Below are positions 48,894 to 57,323 of a DNA stretch of 64,000 bases, piece after piece. The translations under genes were made by a program, and so were the position numbers. Every line of letters begins with the position of its first letter. The first letter of the stretch is position 1. Source of the stretch: CAVVSD01 sp963837655 (GTDB taxonomy: Bacteria; Actinomycetota; Thermoleophilia; Solirubrobacterales; Solirubrobacteraceae); the NCBI GenBank assembly GCA_963837655.1, contig CAWIOK010000005.1:434001-498000 (forward strand). The letters run 5' to 3'. A model generated the notes under the pieces. It made no database searches. It saw only the letters and a program-made list of their open reading frames with translations, and had not been told where the DNA came from.

Positions 48894-50747
48894 CTACAAA
48901 TCAGTACCAGTTAGTCCAGCGATCGCCAGCCGGTAGCCGACGCCGCGCACGGTCTGCAGCGCGACGGCGCGATCGCCGAGCTTGCGCCGCAGTCCGCTGA
49001 CGACGACCTCGACGACGTTCGAGCTCGCGCCCGTCCACTCGTGCCCCCACACCTCGCGCAGGAGCTCCTCGCGCGTCACGGCGACCCCCTCGCGGCGCTG
49101 GAGATGGCGCAGGACGTCGAGCTCGAGCCGGCTGAGATCGACCGCGTGACCGTCGAGGACGAGCTGTCGGTTCTCGGCGTCGAGGACGGTCTCGGCCTGC
49201 AGCTCGCGGCCGACGACATCGCCCAGCCACGCGTCGATCGAGCCGGGACCGAAGTCGTTGAGCAGGAACGACTCGAGACCGACGTCGAGGCGGACGAAGC
49301 CGAGCGGGGCGAGCGCCGCGAGCGCCGCACCGGGGTCCGGGGCCGGGACGTACAGCCGCCGCAGGTGCGGGCGCAGCTCGAGGTACGCGCGCTTCGCGTC
49401 GAGCCACAACGTGGCGGTCGCGCGGCGGTCGGCGCCGTGGGACCACCGGTGCAGCAGGACCCGCTGCCCGGACGGGACGGGCTCCCGGCGCAGGTGCTCC
49501 AGCACGGCCTGCGCGACGGGGTCGCGGCGCAGCAACGCGCGCGGGACATCCTGCGGCAGGCACAGGCTCGAGTAGCCGCGCACCGCACCGCCGGCGTCCC
49601 GCACGACGCGGAACGTCTCCGGCGCCTCGCGCCACCAGGCCTCGAGGAACGGGTCCGATCCCGCCGGGACGATCGCCTCGCCGTCGCTGGGGCGGGCCGG
49701 CTCGATCGCCAGGTCGTCGGAGCCGCTCGGGAAGAACGCGGAGCGCACGATCGGGTTCTCCACGAGGTAGAGCATGTCGGCGGTGTAGCGCCACAGGTCC
49801 GACTCGCCAGCGGTGCGCAGCTCTGCCCGCAGCCGGGTCCACGCCGCGCTGCGGTGGGCGCGGTGCCGTGCAGGGTCGGCCGCGCGGAGCAGCGCGCTGG
49901 TCGCGGCGCGGACGGCGTCGTGGACGAGCAGGCCCTGGGACCCGAGCTCGACGAACGGCAGTGCGCGCAGGCGGGCGAACAGGTCGGCGGGATCCTCGTC
50001 GGGGAGCATCGCCTGCAGCAGCGACAGCGTGGTCCGGCGCACGACGGACGCGGCGTCGAGGGCGCGTCGGGTGACGGGCTCGAGGCCGTCGACGTAGAGG
50101 CCGGCGAGCTCCTCGACCATCGCCCCGGTGACGGCGTCCTCGACGGCGAGCGTCGGGCGTTCGGCGAGCGCTCCCACGGCGAGCTGCAGCGACAGCGGGT
50201 GCCCGTGCGCGAGGGGAGCGACCCTCCCGGCGGTCGACCGTGCGACTCCGTTTCGCGCGAGCACCTCGAGCGCGGCCTCGTCGGTGAGGTTGCCGAGCCG
50301 CACGACACGAAGCAGCTCACCGAGGTCGCGCCGCCACGCGGCGGGGCCGTCGCGGCCGGCGATCACGACGCGGACGTTGTCGGGCAGGCCGGGGACGAGC
50401 TCCTGCCGCAGCCAGGCGTCGAGCAGGCGCAGGCGCTCGTGAGCGTCGATGGTGAGGACGACACGGCCGTCGTGGCCCTCGAGCGCGTCGCCGAGGGCGG
50501 CGAGGAACCCGCTCTCGGTCGGCTCGAGCGTCCGGCCGTCGAGGGTCACGACCGTCGCGCCGCGCGCCCGGGCATCGGCCGCGGCCGCACGGAGCAGCGT
50601 CGACTTGCCCACGCCGGCGATCCCGTGCACGAACACCACGATCGGCCTGTCGCGCTCGACGAGCTCCAGCAGCGCCGCCCGCTCGCGACCACGCCCGACG
50701 AGCGCGACAAGGCGCTCGTCGAGCATCGTCTGCAGCGTCTGCGGCAC
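48894..50747 (-). CDS. STAND-like ATPase with C-terminal OmpR/PhoB-type DNA-binding domain
   Basis: A 617-residue regulator in one open frame. Residues ~1-330 are a STAND/AAA_16-type NTPase: FVHGIAGVGKSTLLRAAAAD (Walker A), GRVVLTIDAHERLRLLDAWL (Walker B), RVVIAGRDGPAAWRRDLGEL. Residues ~370-500 recall a GNAT fold (FRVVRDAGGAVRGYSSLCLP, LAPLGFVRLDVGLESFLL), which I would call tentative. The last ~95 residues are a winged helix like OmpR/PhoB and SARP proteins (SRLELDVLRHLQRREGVAV, REVWGHEWTGASSNVVEVVV, RKLGDRAVALQTVRGVGYRL). In AfsR-type regulators this domain is at the N-terminus; here it is at the other end. It is cotranscribed with the monooxygenase-like gene 12 bases upstream. Confidence 0.82.
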   Translation of the reverse strand: MPQTLQTMLDERLVALVGRGRERAALLELVERDRPIVVFVHGIAGVGKSTLLRAAAADARARGATVVTLDGRTLEPTESGFLAALGDALEGHDGRVVLTIDAHERLRLLDAWLRQELVPGLPDNVRVVIAGRDGPAAWRRDLGELLRVVRLGNLTDEAALEVLARNGVARSTAGRVAPLAHGHPLSLQLAVGALAERPTLAVEDAVTGAMVEELAGLYVDGLEPVTRRALDAASVVRRTTLSLLQAMLPDEDPADLFARLRALPFVELGSQGLLVHDAVRAATSALLRAADPARHRAHRSAAWTRLRAELRTAGESDLWRYTADMLYLVENPIVRSAFFPSGSDDLAIEPARPSDGEAIVPAGSDPFLEAWWREAPETFRVVRDAGGAVRGYSSLCLPQDVPRALLRRDPVAQAVLEHLRREPVPSGQRVLLHRWSHGADRRATATLWLDAKRAYLELRPHLRRLYVPAPDPGAALAALAPLGFVRLDVGLESFLLNDFGPGSIDAWLGDVVGRELQAETVLDAENRQLVLDGHAVDLSRLELDVLRHLQRREGVAVTREELLREVWGHEWTGASSNVVEVVVSGLRRKLGDRAVALQTVRGVGYRLAIAGLTGTDL

Positions 50748-50759
50748 GGTGCGCCAAGC

Positions 50760-51116
50760 CTACGCAGCCCAACTGTCCGCCGGGGCGGGGTTCAGGGCCC
50801 GCGCACGGCGCTGCGTGATACGGGTGGGCCCCTCGAGGACGGTGAAGTCCCTCGAGGTCACCGCGGCGATCCGGGGGTTGGAGCGCAGTGCCCCGAAGAC
50901 GGGCCCGCGCACGTAGGCGTCCATGGCCTCCTCGCTCTCCCAGGCGTAGATGCCGCCGTAGGTGTTGGTCCGCGCGTCGGCGATCCACGCCTTCGCGCGG
51001 AGCCCGTCGATCTGCGTGAACTGCGGCGCGACGGCCTCGCAGTGCGCGGCGTAGTCGTCCTGCTCGAGTCCGGCGAGCCGGAACGTGACGATCTGGATGT
51101 GGTCGGTGGGGTGCAT
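50760..51116 (-). CDS. YdhR/ABM-type monooxygenase-like protein
   Basis: A 118-residue ferredoxin-like alpha/beta protein of the antibiotic-biosynthesis-monooxygenase/YdhR kind: VTFRLAGLEQDDYAAHCEAV, IDGLRAKAWIADARTNTYGG, IYAWESEEAMDAYVRGPVF. Such cofactor-free enzymes oxidise aromatic or quinone-like compounds, or only bind them. The gene begins about 35 bases from the six-site operator and is followed by the STAND-like regulator in the same direction. This layout suggests that the regulator controls its own operon. Confidence 0.8.
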   Translation of the reverse strand: MHPTDHIQIVTFRLAGLEQDDYAAHCEAVAPQFTQIDGLRAKAWIADARTNTYGGIYAWESEEAMDAYVRGPVFGALRSNPRIAAVTSRDFTVLEGPTRITQRRARALNPAPADSWAA

Positions 51117-51150
51117 GCCGGCAAGGTAGGCGCGGCACGGGCCCGGTTCC

Positions 51151-51207
51151 TGAGGTGTGGATGAGGTCTGTCTGAGGCGACCTCAGACTCACCTCAGACA
51201 ACCCTCA
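51151..51207. promoter_or_regulatory. Six-half-site dyad operator between divergent genes
   Basis: TGAGG occurs at 51151, 51162 and 51173, each 11 bases apart; its complement CCTCA occurs at 51181, 51192 and 51203, again 11 apart. The two sets are mirror images around 51179. The innermost pair extends to GTCTGAGG-CGA-CCTCAGAC. Eleven-base periodic direct repeats are the binding pattern of OmpR/PhoB- and SARP-type winged helices. The neighbouring operon encodes a protein with such a domain, the obvious candidate binder. Confidence 0.75.
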
Positions 51208-51262
51208 CGAAGCGCCCCGGGACGGGACCTACCTTGCGACCTCCACCAGCCGAGGAGGCTCC

Positions 51263-52336
51263 ATGCAGACCCTGGACCAGAGCAGGATCGAGGCGTTCGC
51301 CGGACTCATCGCCGTCGAGGCGGGCGCGGCGGTCAACGCGGCGCTCGTGAACATCGGCGACCGGCTCGGGCTCTACCGGGCGATGGCCGACTCCCAGCCC
51401 GTGACCGCGGCCGAGCTCGCCGCGCGCACCTCGACCCACGAGCGCTACGTGCGCGAGTGGCTCAACGCGCAGGCGGCCGGAAGCTTCGTCACCTACGACC
51501 CCGCCGACGACACGTACGTGCTCCCCGCCGAGCACGCGTTCGTGCTCGCCGACGAGACGAGCCCGCTCGCGATGGCCGGCATCTTCGCGGCCGCGACCGC
51601 GGCCATCGGGAGTCGCGAGGACGTCGCCGCGCGCTTCCGCACGGGTGACGGGCTCGGCTGGCACGAGCACCACCACGACCTGTTCGCGGGAACGGAACGT
51701 GCATTCGGTGCGAACTACCGGATGCATCTCCTGACCGACTGGCTTCCGGCCCTCGACGGCGTGGTCGAGAAGCTCGAGCGCGGAGCGGCGCTCGCGGACG
51801 TCGGCTGCGGGCACGGCGCGTCGGCGATCCTCATGGCCCAGGCCTTCCCCGACGCGACGTTCCACGGGATCGACGCCCACGCCGAGTCGATCGAGGTCGC
51901 GCGCCGGCGCGCGGGGGAGGCCGGCGTGGAGGACCGCGTCACCTTCGAGGTGGCCGACGCTGCCGGGTACTCCGGCAGCTACGACGTCATCGCGTTCTTC
52001 GACGCGCTCCACGACCTCGGCGATCCGGTCGGCGCCGCCCGGCACGCGCGCGCGGCGCTCGCACCGGACGGCACGTGCCTCATCGTGGAGCCGTTCGCCG
52101 GTGACCGCATCGAGGACAACCTCACCCCGGTCGGGCGGTTCTTCTACGGCATGTCGACGCTCGTCTGCACGCCCGGCTCGCTCTCGCAGGCCGGGCGCGC
52201 CGGGCTCGGGACGCAGGCGGGCGAGGCGCGCCTGCGGGATGTGCTGCTCGAAGGCGGCTTCGGGACCGTCCGGCGCGTTGCCGAGACGCCCTTCAACCTC
52301 GTCCTCGAGGCCCGCGGTCAGTCGATCGTCTCGTAG
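51263..52336 (+). CDS. Class I SAM methyltransferase with N-terminal winged helix
   Basis: A 357-residue methyltransferase. The N-terminal ~90 residues form a helical/winged-helix dimerisation domain (NIGDRLGLYRAMADSQPVTA, ARTSTHERYVREWLNAQAAG), as in Rv2258c-like enzymes. The Rossmann part begins ALADVGCGHGASAILMAQAF (motif I), then HGIDAHAESIEVARRRAGEA and FFDALHDLGDPVGAARHARA. The ATG at 51263 is preceded by CCGAGGAGG 6 bases away. It is divergent from the monooxygenase-regulator operon and shares its operator. Substrates of this family are often small aromatic or natural-product-like molecules, in keeping with the monooxygenase neighbour. Confidence 0.88.
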   Translation: MQTLDQSRIEAFAGLIAVEAGAAVNAALVNIGDRLGLYRAMADSQPVTAAELAARTSTHERYVREWLNAQAAGSFVTYDPADDTYVLPAEHAFVLADETSPLAMAGIFAAATAAIGSREDVAARFRTGDGLGWHEHHHDLFAGTERAFGANYRMHLLTDWLPALDGVVEKLERGAALADVGCGHGASAILMAQAFPDATFHGIDAHAESIEVARRRAGEAGVEDRVTFEVADAAGYSGSYDVIAFFDALHDLGDPVGAARHARAALAPDGTCLIVEPFAGDRIEDNLTPVGRFFYGMSTLVCTPGSLSQAGRAGLGTQAGEARLRDVLLEGGFGTVRRVAETPFNLVLEARGQSIVS

Positions 52337-52608
52337 AACTCCCGGCGGCGGTCCTCCATGAGGGGGAAGAGCGCGCCCGGGCCGAGCCGCGTGAAGTGCT
52401 CCGTCTGCCCGTGCTCCTCGAACGCCGCCTTGTCGCGGTAGTGCTCGTACATGAGGAAGACGCGAGGGTCCTCGGGATCGCGGTGCGCGATGTAGTGCAC
52501 CACCCCGGGCTCCTCGCGGGAGGCGGCGCCGAGCTCGTCGATGACCTCGGCGGCGCGGCCCTCCTCCCCTTCCTTGGCGACCATCCTCGCGACGAGCACG
52601 TAGGCCAT
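52318..52608 (-). CDS. Antibiotic biosynthesis monooxygenase (ABM) domain protein
   Basis: A 96-residue ABM-fold protein: YVLVARMVAKEGEEGRAAEV, ASREEPGVVHYIAHRDPEDP, FLMYEHYRDKAAFEEHGQTE. This family includes quinol monooxygenases such as YgiN, but many members lack known activity. Its 3' end overlaps the convergent methyltransferase by 19 bases. It lies 3 bases after the FAH-family gene and so ends a leftward catabolic operon. Confidence 0.88.
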   Translation of the reverse strand: MAYVLVARMVAKEGEEGRAAEVIDELGAASREEPGVVHYIAHRDPEDPRVFLMYEHYRDKAAFEEHGQTEHFTRLGPGALFPLMEDRRREFYETID

Positions 52609-52611
52609 GGG

Positions 52612-53268
52612 TCAGGACTCCTTGGTGATCGGGTTGGTCAGGGTGCCGAGGCCCTCGATCTCGACCGAGACCTCGTCGCCGTCCTGCAGCAGCACCTTGG
52701 GATCGCGGAAGACGCCGACGCCGGCCGGCGTGCCCGTCGCGATGAGGTCGCCCGGCTCGAGCGTGATGATCTGGCTCGTGTAGGCGATGATCTCGGCGAC
52801 GGAGAAGATCATCTGCGCCGTCGAGGAGTCCTGCAGCGCCTGGCCGTTGACGAGGCAGCGGATCGCGAGCGCCTGCGGGTCGGCGATCTCCTCGCGCGGC
52901 ACGAGCCGCGGCCCGACGGGGCAGAACGTGTCGGGCGACTTGCCGCGCGTCCACTGGCCGTCGGCGAACTGCAGATCGCGCGCGCTGACGTCGTTGACGC
53001 AGATGTAGCCGGCGACGTGGTCCAGCGCGTCGCGCTCGGAGACGCGCTTGGCCTTCGCGCCGATGACGACGCCCAGCTCGGCCTCGTAGTCGACCTGCGT
53101 GGACTCGGGCGGCAGCACGACGGGGTCGCCGTCGCCGATCAGCGTGTTGGGCCACTTCGCGAACAGCAGCGGCGCCTTCGGGAGGTCCTGGCCGCCCTCG
53201 GCCGCGTGATCGCGGTAGTTGAGCCCGACGCAGACGATCTTGCCGGGACGCGGGATCGCTAGCGGCAC
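52612..53268 (-). CDS. Fumarylacetoacetate hydrolase family protein
   Basis: A 218-residue FAH-fold enzyme (218 is the short, bacterial form). Signature strands: IVCVGLNYRDHAAE, PLLFAKWPNTLIGDGDPVVL, the metal-binding VDYEAELGVVIG, GYICVNDVSARDLQFADGQW, and ATGTPAGVGVFRDP. Members hydrolyse or decarboxylate beta-keto or enol acids (ureidoglycolate lyase, acylpyruvase, 2-keto-3-deoxy acid types). The frame is intact. It lies downstream of an oxidoreductase and an isomerase gene, so a sugar-acid or aromatic pathway is plausible. Confidence 0.93.
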   Translation of the reverse strand: MPLAIPRPGKIVCVGLNYRDHAAEGGQDLPKAPLLFAKWPNTLIGDGDPVVLPPESTQVDYEAELGVVIGAKAKRVSERDALDHVAGYICVNDVSARDLQFADGQWTRGKSPDTFCPVGPRLVPREEIADPQALAIRCLVNGQALQDSSTAQMIFSVAEIIAYTSQIITLEPGDLIATGTPAGVGVFRDPKVLLQDGDEVSVEIEGLGTLTNPITKES

Positions 53269-53296
53269 GGTTGTTCACGACCTTTCGTTGCTGACA

Positions 53297-54408
53297 TCAC
53301 CGGTAGCGCACCGTCTCGCGTGCGCCCGAGGCCGAGGAGCGCACGATCGCGTCGCACACCTCCGCGGCTCGATAGCCGTCCTCGAAGTCGGCGCCGTGCG
53401 GGCCGACGCGCCCTCCGGATGCGACCGCGGCGAGGAAGTGGTGGAGCTCATGCACGAAGGTGTGCTCCCACCCGATCACGTGGCCGGGCGGCCACCAGTG
53501 CTCCATGAAGGTCTGGTCCCCGTCGGTGACGAGCACGGTGCGGAAGCCCGAGCCGCCGGTGTCGACCTGCAGCTCGTTGAGCCGCTCGAGCTCGAACCGC
53601 ATCGAGCCGCGCGAGCCGTTGATCTCGAAGGGCAGGGCGTTCTTGCGGCCGAGGCAGAAGCGCGACGCCTCGAGCGTGCCGATCGCGCCGCCCTCGAACT
53701 CGACGAACGCCTCGAAGGCGTCGTCGACGGTGACCTTGCCGCCGGGGCGCTCGGGCACGAATGTCCGCGTCAGTCGCGCCCACCGACGCGATCTCGCCGA
53801 CCAGGTATCGGCCGAGGTCGATGATGTGCGCGCCGAGGTCGCCCAGCGCGCCGGAGCCCGCCTCGTCGGCGTCGAGCCGCCAGGTCGCCGGGGCGGACGG
53901 ATCGGTCAGCCAGTCCTGCAGGTAGGAGGCGCGGAAGTGGTGGATCTCGCCGAGCTCGCCCGCCTCGAGCATCTCGCGCGCGAGGCGGATCGCGGGCACG
54001 AAGCGGTAGTTGAACGCGCACATGTGCACGACGCCGGCGGCCTGCACGCGCTGCCACGTCTCGTACGCCTCGTCGGCGTTGCGCCCGAGCGGCTTCTCGC
54101 AGACGACGTGCTTGCCGGCCTCCGCGGCCGCGATCGACGGCTCGGCGTGCAGGTTGTTCGGCGAGAGGTTGTCGAAGACACCGACCCGCGGGTCGGCGAC
54201 GATCTCGCGCCAGTCGGTCACCGCGCTCGCGAAGCCGTAGCGCTCGGCCGCCTCCTGCACCGCTCTCGGCGTTGCGTCCGCCGATCGCCACGAGGTCGGG
54301 GACGAGCGGCGGCGGCCACGTCATGTAGGCGAGCGTGCGGAACGCGTTGGAGTGGGCCTTGCCCATGAAGGCGTAGCCGAGCATGCCGACGCCGATGTGC
54401 TCGGTCAT
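53297..54408 (-). CDS. Gfo/Idh/MocA family oxidoreductase (two frameshifts)
   Basis: NAD(P)-dependent sugar or cyclitol dehydrogenase, about 369 residues. N-terminal Rossmann: HIGVGMLGYAFMGKAHSNAF; catalytic-lysine motif CEKPLGRNADEAYE; AFNYRFVPAIRLAREMLEAG; C-terminal GGAIGTLEASRFCLGRKNAL. The frame breaks near 54263 and 53776; both are repaired by removing one CpG base (giving RNAESVQEAAERYGF and ATDRTFVPERP). The start ATG (54408) lies inside the stop of the upstream TIM-barrel gene, so the two enzymes are coupled, a common pair in inositol or unusual sugar catabolism. Confidence 0.88.
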
Positions 54409-55408
54409 GGGCGTCTTCTGGAACGCGGCGTCGAACGCGAGCGAGGACGGCGCGAAGTCCGTCCGCCGCAGGAACGCTGGCGGCGTCGGCCGCGCCCCAC
54501 TCGCGATCCATTCCCGGAGTCCTCCCACTCGACGGCGAGCGGACCCTGGTAGCCGATGCGGTTCAGCGCCCGGAAGAGCGACTCGAAGTCGACGTCGCCG
54601 TGGCCGGGGGACACGAACGTCCATCCGCGGTCGGCCTCGCCGAAGTCGATGTGCGAGCCGAGGATCGACCTGCGCCCGTCCGCGAGGACCTTGGAGTCCT
54701 TGACGTGGACGTTGTAGATGCGGTCGGCGAACTCCATCGCGAACGCACCGGGTCGAGCAGCTGCGGGATGAAGTGGCTCGGGTCGAGGTTGATCCCGAAG
54801 CCCTCGCGCCGGCCGATCGCGTCGAGCGTCTTGCGCGTCGTCACGAGGTCGTAGGCGATCTCGGTCGGGTGGACCTCCAGCGCGAAGCGCACCCCCTCGG
54901 CGTCGAACACGTCGATGATCGGGCCCCAGCGCTCGGCGAAGTCCTCGTAGCCACGCTCGATCTCCGCCCAGTCGTTGGGCGGGAACGAGTAGAGCTGGTG
55001 CCAGATGGACGAGCCGGTGAACCCGGTCACGACCGTGACGCCGAACGCCGCGGCCGCACGCGCCGTGTCCTTCATGCGGTCGGCCGCGCGCCCGCGCACG
55101 CCCTCGGGATCGCCGTCCCCCCAGACCTCGGGCGGGAGGATCGCGCGATGGCGCGCGTCGATCGGATCGCAGACGGCCTGGCCGACGAGATGGGCGCCCA
55201 GCGCCCAGCACCCGAGGCCGTTGCGCTCGAGCAGCTCGCGGCGGCCCTTCGCGTACCCGTGGTCGGCGAGGGCGCGGTCGACCTCGAAGTGGTCGCCCCA
55301 GCAGGCGAGCTCCAGCCCGTCGTAGCCCATCGACGCGCACTTCTGCGCCAGGTCGTCGAGCGAGAGATCCGCCCACTGTCCGGTGAAGAGTGCTATCGGT
55401 CTGGTCAC
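54405..55408 (-). CDS. Sugar phosphate isomerase/epimerase, TIM barrel (four indels)
   Basis: AP-endonuclease-2 fold protein of about 333 residues: ALFTGQWADLSLDDLAQKCA, GYDGLELACWGDHFEVDRAL, VRFALEVHPTEIAYDLVTTR (metal Glu), GFGINLDPSHFIPQL (Asp/His ligands), FADRIYNVHVKDSKVLADGR and PLAVEWEDSGMDREWG. One base seems missing near 54753; three are surplus near 54519, 54478 and 54413. The repaired chain ends AFDAAFQKTP with TGA inside the next gene's ATG. The start is GTG at 55408, 21 bases from the divergent GntR gene, which presumably controls this operon. Confidence 0.87.
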
Positions 55409-55429
55409 AAGCCAGTACCTTTCCCGTGC

Positions 55430-56086
55430 ATGAAGCCGACGCGGAGGGCGCTGCGTCACGACGTCAGGGACGGGATCGTCCGGTCGATCCTCGACGGCGA
55501 GTACCGACCCGGCGATCGCCTGATCGAGATGCAGATCGCCAAGGCGTACGGGACCAGCCAAGGGCCGGTCCGCGAGGCCCTGCGCGAGCTCGAGATGCTC
55601 GGGTTCGTCCGCAGCGAGATGCACCGCGGCACCTACGTCCGCGATCCCTGGCACCTCGGGATGCGCGAGCTCTTCCAGGTGCGAGGCGCGCTCGAGGAGT
55701 TCGCCGCGCGGCTCGCCACACCGATGCTGTGCGAGGACGTGACGGCCCTGCAGGCCGAGGTCGACGCGATGCGCGAGGCCGCCGAGCGCGGCGACGTCCG
55801 CGCCGCCGTCGAGCACAGCGAGCGCTTCCACCGCCACATCGTCCTGGCCAGCGAGAACCAGCTGCTGCACACGATGTGGAGCAGCCTCTGCATCGAGGAC
55901 CACAGCGCTCTCACGATGGTCACGCTGACGCCCGACCTGGGCGTGCTCGCCGACTCGCACCAGCCGATCGTCGACGCCATCGCCGCGGGCGACGCCGAGC
56001 TGGCCAGCCAGGTCAGCCGTCGTCACCAGGAGGGCTTCATCGAGATGCTCGCCCAGATGGTGGACGGCGCGCCGGTGTCCGCCTAG
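55430..56086 (+). CDS. GntR family regulator, FadR/FCD type
   Basis: A 218-residue repressor or activator. The N-terminal winged helix is RSILDGEYRPGDRLIEMQIA, SQGPVREALRELEMLGFVRS and RGTYVRDPWH; the FCD ligand domain follows (LFQVRGALEEFAARLATPML, HSERFHRHIVLASENQLLHT, SRRHQEGFIEMLAQMV) with the Asp/His residues that hold a metal in many members. It is divergent from the isomerase operon, with a 21-base gap, and converges on the cupin gene. The ATG at 55430 is the only start that gives the whole winged helix. Confidence 0.92.
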   Translation: MKPTRRALRHDVRDGIVRSILDGEYRPGDRLIEMQIAKAYGTSQGPVREALRELEMLGFVRSEMHRGTYVRDPWHLGMRELFQVRGALEEFAARLATPMLCEDVTALQAEVDAMREAAERGDVRAAVEHSERFHRHIVLASENQLLHTMWSSLCIEDHSALTMVTLTPDLGVLADSHQPIVDAIAAGDAELASQVSRRHQEGFIEMLAQMVDGAPVSA

Positions 56087-56091
56087 AGACG

Positions 56092-56490
56092 TCACTTCAG
56101 GGACGCCCAGGGCTCCTCGGCGGAGACGTCGATGACCGAGTAGCCGTCGTCGCCCGCGGTCGGGGTGAGGATCACGCTGAGCTTCGCCGTCTCGTCGCCG
56201 ACGGTGAACGACGCGTGGACGACGTCCTTCGGGATGTAGACGGCCTCGCCCGGGCCCAGCTCGTGCTTGGCGTCCTCGAGCCACTGCTCGATGCGCCCCT
56301 CGCGGACCCAGATGATCTCCTCCTGGTCCGGATGGCGATGGAACGCGTGGCCGCCACCCGGCTGCAGGTGCACGTCCATGACGCACATCGACGTCGATCC
56401 CGTGAAGGACGGCCGGCTGATCCAGCCGGTGACGCCCCAGTCCGCCTGGTCGCGCACGATGTCCGCGTCGGTGATGAACCTGCCGTTCAT
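56092..56490 (-). CDS. Cupin domain protein
   Basis: Single-domain cupin of about 132 residues. Motif 1 is GGGHAFHRHPDQEEIIWVRE (three His and the Glu that bind metal); motif 2 is PGEAVYIPKDVVHASF. It may be a dioxygenase, isomerase or binding protein; nothing decides. As given, its frame is open into the preceding hydrolase-like gene. I start it at ATG 56490, which overlaps that gene's repaired stop (ATGA) and has GGGAGGG upstream. It is the last gene of the transporter/Tm-1-like operon. Confidence 0.83.
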   Translation of the reverse strand: MNGRFITDADIVRDQADWGVTGWISRPSFTGSTSMCVMDVHLQPGGGHAFHRHPDQEEIIWVREGRIEQWLEDAKHELGPGEAVYIPKDVVHASFTVGDETAKLSVILTPTAGDDGYSVIDVSAEEPWASLK

Positions 56491-57323
56491 GATGCCCTCC
56501 CGGATCTCGACGGACTTGAACCGCCGCATGTTCTCCGTCATCGCGATCTCGGTCGGCAGCCGCTCCATGCTGGAGGCGCCGAAGAAGCCGACGATGCCGG
56601 TCGTGTTGTCGAGGACGTGCTGCGCGTCGTCGGGCTCGGCGATCGGGCCGCCGTGGCAGAGGCACAGGATGTCCGGGTTCACCTCGGCGCGCCGCGTCGT
56701 GCAGCGCCTGCACGCGCTCGACGGCCTCCTCGAGCGTGAGCCCGGTCTGCGCGCCGATGGTGCCGCCGGTCGTGAGCCCCATGTGCGGCACGAGCACGTC
56801 GGCGCCCGCGTCGGCCATGGCGCGCGCCTCGTCCTCGGTGAAGACGTAGGGGCACGTCAGCAGGTCGAGCTCGCGGGCCTGGCGGATCATCTCGACCTCC
56901 AGGCCGTAGCCCATGCCCGTCTCCTCCAGCCCGGCGCGCATCGTGCCGTCGATGAGGCCGACGGTCGGGAAGTTCTGCACGCCGGTGAAGCCCGCGCGCT
57001 TCACGTCCTCGAGGAACCGCGGCATGAGGCGGAACGGGTCGGTGCCGCAGACGCCGGCGAGCACCGGCGTGCGGCGTCGCGACCGGCAGCACCTCGCGGG
57101 CCATGTCCATGACGATCGCGTTGGCGTCGCCGTAGGGCATCATCCCCGCCAGCGAGCCGCGGCCGGCCATCCGGAAGCGGCCGGAGTTGTAGATGATGAT
57201 GAGGTCCGCGCCGCCGTCCTGGGCGCACTTCGCCGACAGCCCGGTCCCGGCGCCCGCGCCGATGATCGGGCGGCCCGACGCCACCTGCTCGTGCAGGCGG
57301 GCGAGCGCCTCGTCGCGTCTCAT
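56487..57323 (-). CDS. PEP-hydrolase-like TIM barrel, Tm-1 C-terminal domain family (three frameshifts)
   Basis: About 277 residues of the PF09370-type TIM-barrel family, which is also the C-terminal domain of the plant Tm-1 protein. Conserved parts: RPIIGAGAGTGLSAKCAQDG, LIIIYNSGRFRMAGRGSLAG, VLAGVCGTDPFRLMPRFLED, GFTGVQNFPTVGLIDGTMRA, ILCLCHGGPIAEPDDAQHVL and GFFGASSMERLPTEIAMTE. The frame breaks near 57078, 56690 and 56508; each needs one CpG base removed. It overlaps the UPF0261 gene upstream by ATGA, which reproduces the domain order of plant Tm-1 as two proteins. The reaction is not established. Confidence 0.83.

Noticed and set aside
56092..56682. Fusion of the Tm-1-type barrel to the cupin
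   Set aside because: A single CpG base near 56508 explains the open frame; the repaired stop and the cupin ATG then overlap as ATGA with a ribosome site.
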